Positions 1 through 8,457 of a stretch of DNA of 64,000 nucleotides are shown here, piece after piece. Origin of the DNA: an uncultured Eubacteriales bacterium (GTDB lineage: Bacteria; Bacillota; Clostridia; Christensenellales; Borkfalkiaceae); NCBI GenBank assembly GCA_905207235.1, contig CAJLKN010000008.1, forward strand, positions 1 to 64,000, in the 5' to 3' direction. The position numbers and the translations under genes are program-made. The notes under the pieces are model-generated. The model was not told the origin of the DNA and did no database searches. It was given only the letters and a program-made list of their open reading frames with translations. How positions within the stretch are numbered: position 1 is the first letter of the stretch; each line of letters opens with the position of its first letter.

Positions 1-1495
<1,495 letters not shown>

Positions 1496-1709
1496 ATTTG
1501 TATAAAACACAAACTTTAAAAAGTTCGTGGCTCTATCTCGACTATTTTAGTCATTATCTTTGCTGACTTTGCTTTGTGGTACTAATGTACTTCAAAGTTA
1601 TTGACAGAAACTTTTTATCAAATTCGATAAATAAAATCGTTTCCTTCTATTCAATTTTTAAACTGCATTTACCGAACTTCGTTCGGTGCTCTGTCGCGAG
1701 AGCTTTTCT

Positions 1710-1739
1710 ATATTAACACATCGGTTAATACTTTGTCAA
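1710..1739 (-). promoter_or_regulatory. rrn promoter P3 (proximal)
   Basis: On the minus strand TTGACA (1739-1734) is followed by an 18-bp spacer and TAATAT (1715-1710); TTAATA would give 17 bp. Directly upstream is an A/T-tract block resembling an UP element. This is the promoter nearest the 16S gene, about 215 bp before it. Confidence 0.75.
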
Positions 1740-1885
1740 GCATTTTTCAAAACTTTTTTAAAAAGTTTTTTATTTATTTCGCTTGGCTTGTCCTTGAAGG
1801 ACATTTCCTTGCGACAGCTTGACTATCATAACACAGTCGTTATTGTTTGTCAAGCATTTTTCAAAACTTTTTTAAAAATTTTTAA
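1735..1885. repeat. Direct repeat of rrn -35/UP segment
   Basis: A segment of about 30 bp containing TGTCAAGCATTTTTCAAAAC plus the following T/A tract occurs at about 1734-1766 and again at about 1848-1880. Each copy covers the -35 hexamer and the A/T-rich upstream element of one rrn promoter. Confidence 0.85.
1825..1853 (-). promoter_or_regulatory. rrn promoter P2
   Basis: On the minus strand TTGACA (1853-1848), a 17-bp spacer and TATGAT (1830-1825). The bases upstream of the -35 box repeat almost exactly those upstream of P3 (an AAAAGTTTTGAAAAATGC-like UP block), so P2 and P3 look like a duplication. Confidence 0.8.
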
Positions 1886-1945
1886 ATGCTTTTTGAAGCT
1901 CCGTGAGCGGCTTTTTGAAGCACCGCTCCGTCACACAGCTCGTCT

Positions 1946-1974
1946 ATAATATCAATATTTGTGTCCCAAGTCAA
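1946..1974 (-). promoter_or_regulatory. rrn promoter P1 (distal)
   Basis: On the minus strand TTGACT (1974-1969), a 17-bp spacer and TATTAT (1951-1946). It lacks the duplicated UP-like block seen at the other two rrn promoters, but an AT-rich stretch lies upstream at about 1985-2045. Confidence 0.65.
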
Positions 1975-2090
1975 CACAATGCGAAACTTTTCGACAAATT
2001 TTTATTTTGGATAATACATATAAATTTTTGTTAATTTGTAACATAATTTACAGCTTAACAGACCCGTTTTGAGCCTGCTCCCTCTTTTGC

Positions 2091-2119
2091 TTGCATTAAT
2101 GCGCGATAACATATATTAT
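2091..2119 (+). promoter_or_regulatory. Promoter of small membrane protein gene (leaderless geometry)
   Basis: TTGCAT (2091-2096), a 17-bp spacer and TATTAT (2114-2119). The ATG at 2126 lies 6 nt after the -10 box, so transcription should begin at or next to the start codon. No Shine-Dalgarno sequence precedes it. Confidence 0.5.
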
Positions 2120-2125
2120 ATATGT

Positions 2126-2374
2126 ATGAAACGCGATATGTACAGAACTTTACGCATTATCTTCTGCGTGCTGGCGGCTGCGCTCTGCGCGGTTACGATA
2201 TTTGTATTTGTTTACTTCGATTGGTGGTGGGGCGTGCTGTGCGTCATATGCGCCGCAGCCTGCACTTTCCTCATGTTGCTTTTCAAAAGATTGCAAAACA
2301 ACTGCGAACCAAAGGAAAACGCCCCTTCCGTCGGAGATTTTATCACGGGTCCAAAAGACGACAACCGCGAATGA
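2126..2374 (+). CDS. Small membrane protein, unknown
   Basis: Encodes an 82-residue protein that I do not recognise. Two hydrophobic segments can be seen, around residues 8-27 and 32-48, separated by a short Trp-rich turn (DWWWG). A positively charged junction (KRLQ) and a polar, acidic C-terminal tail follow. This is the shape of a two-helix inner-membrane protein. The ATG at 2126 was chosen over an upstream TTG at 2069 because the predicted protein then begins just before the first helix and a promoter ends 6 nt upstream. No ribosome site is visible, consistent with leaderless translation. The gene stands alone between the rRNA promoters and a convergent lipoprotein gene. Function is unknown. 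Confidence 0.6.
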   Translation: MKRDMYRTLRIIFCVLAAALCAVTIFVFVYFDWWWGVLCVICAAACTFLMLLFKRLQNNCEPKENAPSVGDFITGPKDDNRE

Positions 2375-2449
2375 AGCGCGGCGCACGTGCGCCCGAACTG
2401 ATTTTAATTTTCAGGCACGTGATTTTATACGCACTTATATATTATAATA

Positions 2450-2480
2450 GTGCGCACGCATATGTGCGCGCATACATGCG
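2450..2480. other. 31-bp alternating purine-pyrimidine tract
   Basis: Every base from 2450 to 2480 alternates purine and pyrimidine (GTGCGCACGCATATG and onward), a composition known to favour Z-DNA. It sits in the non-coding gap 2375-2560, just after a TATAAT at 2443-2448 that has no clear -35 box. Confidence 0.7.
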
Positions 2481-2560
2481 GACAGTAACGCTTTCAAATC
2501 AATTTATAACCGCCGCCCGGGACGGCGCCGCCAACTGAAAGTTTTATAATAAAACAGAAT

Positions 2561-2592
2561 GAGGCGCGGACGCATTTATGCGTCCGCGCCTC
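2561..2592 (-). terminator. Hairpin terminator of NlpC/P60 gene
   Basis: A perfect 15-bp inverted repeat (2561-2575 with 2578-2592). On the minus strand it is followed by ATTCTGTTTT. It lies 24 bp after the stop codon of the lipoprotein gene. Confidence 0.8.
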
Positions 2593-2615
2593 TGCGCTTT
2601 TTTGTACCGTCAGTT

Positions 2616-3434
2616 TTAAATCATTCTCTGCGACTGAATGTAGTAGCTCCAGCGGGTAGAAGATATCTGTTCTATCTTCGCATAGTCCGAAGCCGTGTGA
2701 AGAATGTAATTGTTGCCGAGGTAGAGAGCGACGTGCCCGATGCGCTCGACGCCAGTATTGTTCTTGCGCGAAGCGTTTGTGAAGAACATGAGGTCGCCGC
2801 GCCTGAGCCCGTCCGTAACAGTTTTACCCTGAACGACCTGCGTGCGGGTAGTAACCTGCAAATTGACGTCCGCGCCCTTCTTGAACATATACTGCATGAG
2901 CGAAGAGCAGTCGAACGCCTGCGCGGAAAAGCCCGAAAGCAGGACGCCCTTGCCGTTGTGATAGCGCGTTGCGCCGTAAACGTACTTTACGCCCATGTGT
3001 TTTGTGCCCTCTTCTATCACCTTTTCGACCTTGTCCGAAGCAGCTTCGAACTCGACAAGCAGACAGAAGTCTTTGTATATGTACGCCTCCATTCCTTTAT
3101 AATATGTTTTGTACCAGTTACCAACGGTATCGGATACGGAATAAAGGGTATTTTTTTCCGCATAGCCGAGCGATTTGTAATTCGCACCCGCACCGCTGCG
3201 TATATTTACTCCGTCAGCGGTCATTTTTATGTAGGTTACGTAATTAATCTGCGGCTGTTCGTTTTCGGGAAGGTCCTCGGGCGGATTTAAAGGAGCGTCG
3301 GGCAGAATAGATTCTTCCCCCTCCGTTACTCCGCCGTCCGCCACTTCGCCTGCGGACGGTGCCGCCGCGCAACCGGCAAAAGTCATTGCGGACAGCACTG
3401 CCAGAGCGCACAGCCATTTGCAATTGCGTTTCAT
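2616..3434 (-). CDS. SH3b-NlpC/P60 lipoprotein (peptidoglycan hydrolase)
   Basis: A predicted cell-wall endopeptidase of 272 residues. An N-terminal signal peptide ends in a lipobox (TFAGC, Cys about residue 21), so the protein should be lipid-anchored outside the membrane. A Pro/Glu-rich linker follows. Next is a bacterial SH3 domain (residues ~70-125, with the typical DGVNIRSGAG start). The C-terminal NlpC/P60 domain carries the catalytic cysteine in FDCSS, a histidine in RIGHVALYLG and a third polar residue in LHTAS. NlpC/P60 enzymes cut D-Glu-diaminopimelate or related stem-peptide bonds. The ATG at 3434 was chosen because AGGAGG lies 6-7 nt upstream; an open frame extends further upstream but has no such site. 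Monocistronic, with its own terminator. Confidence 0.9.
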   Translation of the reverse strand: MKRNCKWLCALAVLSAMTFAGCAAAPSAGEVADGGVTEGEESILPDAPLNPPEDLPENEQPQINYVTYIKMTADGVNIRSGAGANYKSLGYAEKNTLYSVSDTVGNWYKTYYKGMEAYIYKDFCLLVEFEAASDKVEKVIEEGTKHMGVKYVYGATRYHNGKGVLLSGFSAQAFDCSSLMQYMFKKGADVNLQVTTRTQVVQGKTVTDGLRRGDLMFFTNASRKNNTGVERIGHVALYLGNNYILHTASDYAKIEQISSTRWSYYIQSQRMI

Positions 3435-3521
3435 ATGTATCCTCCTGAATTTATTTGCAGGATTATTATACAATACCTCCCCGCGCAAGCGCAATGCAAA
3501 GATTTTGGCATAAATGGTAAA

Positions 3522-3550
3522 GCGCGCCAACGCATAATGCGTTGGCGCGC
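3522..3550 (-). terminator. Hairpin terminator of DUF1858 gene
   Basis: A perfect inverted repeat with 14-bp arms (3522-3535, 3537-3550) around one base. The minus strand continues with TTTACC, a short U-run. It lies about 48 bp after the DUF1858 stop codon. Confidence 0.7.
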
Positions 3551-3598
3551 CCACTCTTCAATAGATCAGTCTGCTCAATTTTTGCGAAGCGGAAGCAA

Positions 3599-3799
3599 TC
3601 AGTCCTTCACGCCCTCGTTGAGCTTTGCAAGCAGAGCGTCGAGGTCGTTGCCGTGAACAAAAACGGCTTCCTCGATAGTTTCGCCGTGAGCCATTGCACA
3701 GCCGAGGCAATGCATGCCGACCGCCTGCAAAATTTCAGCGCTGTTGGGATTAATTTTGAGGCAATCCACAATGAGAGTATCTTTGGTTATCTTAGCCAT
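3599..3799 (-). CDS. DUF1858 domain protein
   Basis: A 66-residue protein with the DUF1858 pattern: an N-terminal TKDTLIVDCL-like segment, PNSAEILQAVGM, and a CLGC motif (HCLGCAMAHGETIEEA). The family contains the hybrid-cluster-associated 'redox disulfide' proteins, in which the CxxC pair is thought to be redox active. The exact role is unknown and is probably linked to anaerobic redox metabolism. The ATG at 3799 follows GGAGAT by 7 nt. A longer reading frame from 3856 runs through the promoter and was rejected. It is monocistronic, flanked by its own promoter and terminator. Confidence 0.88.
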   Translation of the reverse strand: MAKITKDTLIVDCLKINPNSAEILQAVGMHCLGCAMAHGETIEEAVFVHGNDLDALLAKLNEGVKD

Positions 3800-3834
3800 A
3801 AATGGTATCTCCGTATTTTTATATTTGTAAATAC

Positions 3835-3863
3835 AGTATAACACATTGCGCCGCATTTTACAA
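3835..3863 (-). promoter_or_regulatory. Promoter of DUF1858 gene
   Basis: Minus strand TTGTAA (3863-3858), 17-bp spacer, TATACT (3840-3835). It predicts a leader of about 30 nt. Confidence 0.65.
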
Positions 3864-3887
3864 ACATTTTTTATGTAGCCTTTTAAA

Positions 3888-3918
3888 AAAAATGCGCACG
3901 CGGGGCGTGCGCATTTTT
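3888..3918 (-). terminator. Terminator of corC-type gene
   Basis: 14-bp arms (3888-3901, 3905-3918) around GGG, bracketed by A and T tracts, so it could work on both strands. It directly abuts the stop codon of the CorC-like gene. Confidence 0.85.
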
Positions 3919-3919
3919 A

Positions 3920-5182
3920 TTATTCATCTTCTTCGTTTTCTTTGGGAGCAACCGTAACGTGAAGTTCGGTTATGCGCCTGAACTCGGTACGGGTAACCGT
4001 TATGGTAAGGTTTTCGTAAACGAGTATGTCGTTAGTCGCGGGAACCTTGCCGAGCATATCCATTACCCAGCCGCCGACAGTCTGGCTGTCGCATTCGATG
4101 TCGCCGAGATAGAAATAGTCGGCAAAATCGTTTATTGACACGCTGCCGAGCACCTTGAACTCGTTCTCGCCAATCTGGGAAATATCGGAAAGAACTTCAT
4201 CGTGTTCGTCCCATATTTCGCCGACAAGCTCTTCGAGGATATCTTCCATCGTAACGATGCCTATGATATCGCCGAACTCGCCCGAAACAACCGCCATATG
4301 CGATTTGGACTTCTGGAGCTGCTTTAAAACGTCTGAAATTTTAGCCGTAGCAACTACGAAAACAGCGGGTTTTACAATCTTTTCTATGCTGAAATTCTGC
4401 TCTTCGCGCTGCTTGATGAAATCTTTTTCGTGAAGTATGCCGACGATGTGGTCTATCGTATCCCTGTAAACGGGAAGACGCGAGAAACGCGTTTCGAGGA
4501 ATATGTTGCAAACCTCGTCGGGAGGCGTGTTTATATCCACCGCAACTACATCCACGCGGGGGATGAGTATGTCCTTTATTTCGAGATCGTTGAACTCTAT
4601 CGCGCTCTTTATAAGCTCGGATTCCTGAGCGTTGATGCCGCCCTCATGTTCGGCTTCATCGACTATAGTGATGAGTTCGTCGTCGGTTATCGTGCTGTCT
4701 TCTTTGCTCTTGAAAATCTTATTCAACAACTTTTTCCAAAGAGAGAAAAGGAAGTTGACGGGTATAAGCACATATATGAGCGCATTTATTATGGGCGCAG
4801 AGAATGAAGCGAACGTTTCGGGATATTCTTTGGCGAGGCTCTTGGGAGATATTTCGCCGAAAATAAGCACGAGAATGGTCAGCGCAACCGTTGATAGCAC
4901 GGAAGCGAGGTCCGAATTGCCGTTACACCACTGTATAAACAGCAACGTACCCATCGACGATGCCAGAATGTTGACTATGTTGTTACCTATAAGTATGGTT
5001 GACAACAATCTGTCATAGTCATTGACGAGCTTTAAAACGAGCTTTGCCCTCTTGTTGCCGTCCTCTGCCTTTGTCTTTATACGCACTTTATTGAGCGTCG
5101 TAAACGCCGTCTCGGTCGCCGAGAAATAGGCCGAAAACACGAGACAGACTAAAATTATTATAATTAAAACTACCTGATTCAT
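3920..5182 (-). CDS. HlyC/CorC (CNNM) family transporter
   Basis: A 420-residue membrane protein of the CNNM/CorC family, which is linked to Mg2+/Co2+ transport. The N-terminal DUF21 region has about four hydrophobic segments (residues ~1-180), including ISPKSLAKEYP. It is followed by two CBS domains (from ~200; IPRVDVVAVD, GIVTMEDILEELVG) and a C-terminal CorC/HlyC domain (VGGWVMDMLGKVP). These three parts in this order define the family. The ATG at 5182 was chosen because GGAGGAG lies just upstream. A strong promoter about 190 bp upstream leaves a 5' leader of about 160 nt that looks structured and may sense a metal ion (see findings). The neighbouring upstream MATE gene has its own promoter. 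Confidence 0.92.
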   Translation of the reverse strand: MNQVVLIIIILVCLVFSAYFSATETAFTTLNKVRIKTKAEDGNKRAKLVLKLVNDYDRLLSTILIGNNIVNILASSMGTLLFIQWCNGNSDLASVLSTVALTILVLIFGEISPKSLAKEYPETFASFSAPIINALIYVLIPVNFLFSLWKKLLNKIFKSKEDSTITDDELITIVDEAEHEGGINAQESELIKSAIEFNDLEIKDILIPRVDVVAVDINTPPDEVCNIFLETRFSRLPVYRDTIDHIVGILHEKDFIKQREEQNFSIEKIVKPAVFVVATAKISDVLKQLQKSKSHMAVVSGEFGDIIGIVTMEDILEELVGEIWDEHDEVLSDISQIGENEFKVLGSVSINDFADYFYLGDIECDSQTVGGWVMDMLGKVPATNDILVYENLTITVTRTEFRRITELHVTVAPKENEEDE

Positions 5183-5189
5183 ATACTCC

Positions 5190-5343
5190 TCCAATTTATT
5201 TTTTAAGCGATAGTGTAAAACAAGTCAGCTCTTACAAATTGAGAGGAGGTCTTTCCAAAACGAAGTGAGCGCGCAGCCTCAAACAGTTGCACGCGCAACT
5301 TGGCTTAGATGGGTCGTCCATATATCCCCCTTATTAAAAAATT
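5190..5343 (-). promoter_or_regulatory. Candidate structured 5' leader of corC-type gene
   Basis: The transcript from the promoter at 5350-5378 would carry a leader of about 160 nt. It contains a clear hairpin with 5-bp stem GTTGC/GCAAC (about 5290-5303) enclosed by GCC/GGC, and conserved-looking GC-rich blocks at about 5240-5330 within an otherwise AT-rich gap. I could not match it to a riboswitch class I know, and no intrinsic terminator stem before the ribosome site is obvious. Confidence 0.4.
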
Positions 5344-5349
5344 TTTTAT

Positions 5350-5378
5350 ATTATAACATTTTACACGCGTCTTTGCAA
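5350..5378 (-). promoter_or_regulatory. Promoter of corC-type gene
   Basis: Minus strand TTGCAA (5378-5373), 17-bp spacer, consensus TATAAT (5355-5350). Confidence 0.75.
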
Positions 5379-5422
5379 GTGTTATGAGGCGCTTTTTTAT
5401 AATATATACGGGTATATTAGTT

Positions 5423-6829
5423 TTATACAACTATTTTAGCCTCATAAACCGAATTGTCCGATGATTTCGGGCGGGAAAGCACCTTTACAGCGCCGCGGTA
5501 AGCGAATATGAAATAGATTATCTCCGCCACCGCCGTTATCGCCCACGAAACGGGATAAAGAAGGTATAAAATCGTAGTCGTGCCGCCAATGGGGAATATG
5601 ACGTAAACCCAAAAAATTCTGAATACGCACGAACCGAGCATGACTATTATCGTCGGTATGAACGTTTTATTCAGACCGCGGGCGGCGGCTATCGAACCGT
5701 CCATAAACGCAGAGATCGAATAGGAAAGACACATTATGGCAAGTCGCTTGACTCCTGCTTCGATGACAGCTGGATCGCCCGTAAAGAGCGACAAGAATAT
5801 ATCGCCGAAAGCAAACAGCAACAGTCCGAACACCAACCCGAACGCAAACGCATATCCCATACTTATAAAGTAACAGCGCAGTATTCTTTCGCGCTTGCCC
5901 GCACCGTAATTCTGACCCATAAAACTCGTGCAGGCGGTATAGAACGCAGCCATTATTTCAAAGACGAGAGTATCGGCGTTGACGGCAGCGGTGTTGCCCT
6001 CCACCACCGTTCTATCGAAGGAATTTATGCCCGACTGAATAAAGAGATTTGCCGCCTGGAACACGGCGTTCTGCACGCCCGCAGGCACTCCGAGAAGGAG
6101 CACGCGCTTTGCTATGATAAGGTCGGGCTTCATGCAGCTCAGCCTGAGCCTGTAAGGGCGGCGCGACCTGAACAGCGCGACAAGTATGAGCGCGGCGGAC
6201 AGCCATTGTGATATCGACGAGGCCGTAGCGACGCCGGCGACAGACATTTTACATACTATCACGAAGAACAGATTGAGAAGGACGTTGGTTATGCCCGCCG
6301 TCGCGAGATAAATGAGCGGTCTTTTGGTGTCCCCGTCGGCGGAGAATACGCCGTTTCCGTAGTTATAAACGGAAGTCGCCGCAGAGCCCGTGAAATATAT
6401 GTAAACGTACAGAAGCGCGCCGTCGATGAATTCGGGCTTGGTGCCCATAGCGGTAAGAACGGGGCGCGCGAGCGCTATTCCCGCCAGCGAAACGAAGACG
6501 CCGAAAGCAATACTTACAAGCAGCGCGGTATGCGACGTGCGGGAAGTTCCATCGTCGTCGCCCGCACCTATTCGCTGGGCAATTATAGAATTGACGCCCG
6601 TGCCCATGCCTATGAGCAGCCCCGTAAAAAGAGAGACATACGTAGTCGTGGAGCCGACTGCGCCGAGCGCGTCGGGCGTGCCGAAACGCCCCACGACGGC
6701 GACGTCTGACATGTTAAAAAGGACCTGCAACACATTTGAAAGCATGAGCGGCAGGCTGAAGATAAAAATGTTTTTGAAAAGCGAACCCTGCGTAAGCGAA
6801 AGCGTGCGCGCGCGGCGATTTGCTGACAT
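5423..6829 (-). CDS. MATE family efflux transporter
   Basis: A 468-residue polytopic membrane protein of the MATE family (Na+- or H+-driven multidrug export). About twelve hydrophobic segments run through the protein in two similar halves. Family-like motifs include the N-terminal GSLFKNIFIFSLPLMLSNV, FNMSDVAVVGRFG in the first half, and FMGQNYGAGKRERI in the second half, which is the typical 'QN.GA' signature. The substrate cannot be told from the sequence. Start 6829: an AGAGAGG site lies about 11 nt upstream. A promoter lies at 6864-6891. No drug-resistance regulator is adjacent. Confidence 0.93.
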   Translation of the reverse strand: MSANRRARTLSLTQGSLFKNIFIFSLPLMLSNVLQVLFNMSDVAVVGRFGTPDALGAVGSTTTYVSLFTGLLIGMGTGVNSIIAQRIGAGDDDGTSRTSHTALLVSIAFGVFVSLAGIALARPVLTAMGTKPEFIDGALLYVYIYFTGSAATSVYNYGNGVFSADGDTKRPLIYLATAGITNVLLNLFFVIVCKMSVAGVATASSISQWLSAALILVALFRSRRPYRLRLSCMKPDLIIAKRVLLLGVPAGVQNAVFQAANLFIQSGINSFDRTVVEGNTAAVNADTLVFEIMAAFYTACTSFMGQNYGAGKRERILRCYFISMGYAFAFGLVFGLLLFAFGDIFLSLFTGDPAVIEAGVKRLAIMCLSYSISAFMDGSIAAARGLNKTFIPTIIVMLGSCVFRIFWVYVIFPIGGTTTILYLLYPVSWAITAVAEIIYFIFAYRGAVKVLSRPKSSDNSVYEAKIVV

Positions 6830-6863
6830 AAAAAAATAACCTCTCTACATGATACCTCAAAGT

Positions 6864-6891
6864 AGTATATCACTTTAAATTTATAAGTCAA
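6864..6891 (-). promoter_or_regulatory. Promoter of MATE gene
   Basis: Minus strand TTGACT (6891-6886), 16-bp spacer, TATACT (6869-6864). Confidence 0.65.
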
Positions 6892-7048
6892 CAGTATTTG
6901 ACATGTTAATTGTTACGCCTTAATTATCATCCTTCGCCGCCCGCCGCACAGACAATTTAAAATTATATAAAGATGGTTTTTAACATTGGCTCGCCGACTT
7001 AAAACCTTACGAAAATTATATTTTGTGGACAAAAAGAATAAAAAGTAT

Positions 7049-7077
7049 TTGACAAAATAAAATTCATTTAGTAAAAT
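7049..7077 (+). promoter_or_regulatory. Promoter of tRNA-Arg
   Basis: TTGACA (7049-7054), 17-bp spacer, TAAAAT (7072-7077), about 57 bp before the mature tRNA 5' end. Confidence 0.8.
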
Positions 7078-7088
7078 AATTAGGCTGT

Positions 7089-7118
7089 TCGGGGAAGCCC
7101 GCGTCGGGGAAGCCCGCG
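7089..7118 (+). repeat. 15-bp tandem duplication in tRNA-Arg leader
   Basis: The 15-mer TCGGGGAAGCCCGCG occurs twice head-to-tail (7089-7103, 7104-7118) in the pre-tRNA 5' leader. Confidence 0.85.
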
Positions 7119-7134
7119 CAGCCGCAACAAATAT

Positions 7135-7211
7135 GCACCGTTAGCTCAACTGGATAGAGCGTTGGTCTACGGAACCAAAGGCTAGGGATTCGAACTCCTT
7201 ACGGTGCACCA
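7135..7211 (+). tRNA. tRNA-Arg (anticodon ACG)
   Basis: A complete cloverleaf. The acceptor GCACCGT pairs with ACGGTGC. The D arm is GCTC..GAGC. The anticodon stem TTGGT/ACCAA encloses loop CTACGGA, giving anticodon ACG (read as ICG after deamination). The T arm contains TTCGAAC. The 3' CCA is encoded. A terminator hairpin follows immediately. The last part of the gene is duplicated about 235 bp downstream. Confidence 0.95.
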
Positions 7212-7212
7212 C

Positions 7213-7247
7213 AAAAAACCTAAGTCGAATTCGGCTTAGGTTTTTTT
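7213..7247 (+). terminator. Terminator of tRNA-Arg
   Basis: 12-bp arms (7213-7224, 7235-7246) around a 10-nt loop, ending in a run of seven T. Confidence 0.9.
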
Positions 7248-7426
7248 GTTATATGTATAGAGCTTATCCCCATGACTTTGGTTCCGTCGAACCGAAGGAC
7301 GAAAAACGCGTTTTCAAAACCTGCCTTGATTTGGCAGATTTTGGCGTTTTGAGATGAGCGAGCACATAGTAAAGTGCGAGCGATGACCGAGCGAGGCGTT
7401 TCCCTTACGCCTTGCGAGACGGGTGA

Positions 7427-7482
7427 GAACTCCTTACGGTGCACCACAAAAAGAACGAAAGGTTTTGCCTTTCGTTCTTTTT
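7427..7482 (+). repeat. Partial copy of tRNA-Arg 3' end plus second terminator
   Basis: Bases 7427-7452 repeat exactly the 26 bp at 7192-7217 (the T-arm 3' side, acceptor, CCA and following A-run). A different strong terminator hairpin follows (arms 7448-7462 and 7468-7482, then T's). No cloverleaf precedes the copy, so it cannot be a working tRNA. Confidence 0.85.
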
Positions 7483-7811
7483 GTTTTACAGCTAATCGGA
7501 GGCGAGTTGCGTAGCGGCGCACATGTATTGAAATTATTGCGCAAAACTTATTGCGCCGCTAGTCTCGATTGGTCGGCTTTGTATAAAATTATTGGAGCGA
7601 GCACATTACCGTTAACAGAAAGAAAATATACGGGCCGAAGCCCGTATAAACCTATGCCACGACATTTCAGCCGTGCAACGCATAAAGCGAAGCCCTTATT
7701 TATTAAGGTATTTATATTCTATGTGAATTTTTATAAAAAGTCAACATTAAACTCTGAAATCATGGCAAGATGCTGACAACACATAAATTTTAAATTACAT
7801 TCTTTGCATTA
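7483..7811. other. Gene-free stretch after the tRNA duplicate
   Basis: I see no gene here. It holds a hairpin without a T-run (arms 7628-7635 and 7640-7647) and a second copy of GAGCGAGCACAT, which also occurs near 7355 in the segment between the tRNA and its partial copy. It may be the remains of decayed DNA. Short open frames in this region have no ribosome site. Confidence 0.4.
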
Positions 7812-7839
7812 TTGAAATTTCAGATTTCCGTGCTATAAT
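7812..7839 (+). promoter_or_regulatory. Promoter of DUF4406-like gene
   Basis: TTGAAA (7812-7817), 16-bp spacer, TATAAT (7834-7839), 28 bp before the ATG at 7868. Confidence 0.6.
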
Positions 7840-7867
7840 TATCCTATAAAATATTAAGGCTTTGACA

Positions 7868-8155
7868 ATGAAAATTATTACAATTTGCGGAAGTATGCGC
7901 TTCTCTTAGCAGATGAAGGATATAGCTTTTAAACTCGAAACCCAAAAGGGTTACTGTGTATTGCAGCCCGCGTATTGCGACGGCGGCGATATAGGTGGGG
8001 CTCAACTTAAAAATCTTGAAACGGCGCATTTTAAAAAGATAGACATATCCGACGGCATTTACGTTGTTAATATTGGAGGCTATATAGGCAAATCTGTTTG
8101 GGAAGAAATAAATTACGCAAAACAACGCAATAAAGAAATCATTTATCACGAATAG
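7868..8155 (+). pseudogene. DUF4406/nucleoside deoxyribosyltransferase-like gene, in-frame TAG
   Basis: From ATG 7868 the frame reads MKIITICGSMRFS, then a TAG stop at 7907-7909. It continues in the same frame with QMKDIAFKLE, then LQPAYCDGG, and ends IIYHE at 8155. The N-terminal CGSMRF and the later IGKSVWEEINYA are typical of small DUF4406-like proteins related to nucleoside 2-deoxyribosyltransferases. In homologues the position of the stop is usually a Glu or Lys codon. Either the gene has been inactivated by one nonsense mutation, or the TAG is read through, or translation restarts at ATG 7913 without the N-terminal strand. A promoter and a terminator are intact. The full product would be about 95 residues. 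Confidence 0.7.
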
Positions 8156-8161
8156 ACAAAC

Positions 8162-8198
8162 AGAGCGGCGGTTGCTCATGCAAAGTAACCGCCGCTCT
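8162..8198 (+). terminator. Terminator after DUF4406-like gene
   Basis: 12-bp arms (8162-8173, 8187-8198) followed by ATTTTATTT. Confidence 0.85.
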
Positions 8199-8414
8199 AT
8201 TTTATTTAAGTTTTCACATTGCAACATAAAAATTACCTTCTGAGTAAATATGCCATTTTACTAAACTATATTTCCACCTCCATTGTCGTCATAAAACAGA
8301 CTACATTCTTTACCATTTAAATAAGTCCCCGCCCTGCACTTTTGCGCTAGCTTAAAATAATTTGCACTATATTTTATTTTCGCCAAAAAAAATATCATTT
8401 TTTAAGCCATTCGC

Positions 8415-8443
8415 TTGACATATCCGCCTGCGCCTGTTAATAT
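8415..8443 (+). promoter_or_regulatory. Promoter of ZIP transporter gene
   Basis: TTGACA (8415-8420), 17-bp spacer, TAATAT (8438-8443). Confidence 0.75.
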
Positions 8444-8457
8444 TTTTCCTGTTAAAT

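Noticed and set aside
2559..3290. 243-residue frame opposite the NlpC/P60 gene
   Set aside because: It lies antisense to a clear lipoprotein gene, begins in the terminator hairpin, and has no ribosome site or recognisable motif.
7423..7776. 117-residue frame over the second tRNA-Arg 3' copy
   Set aside because: It begins inside the tRNA-derived repeat, crosses a terminator and lacks a ribosome site.
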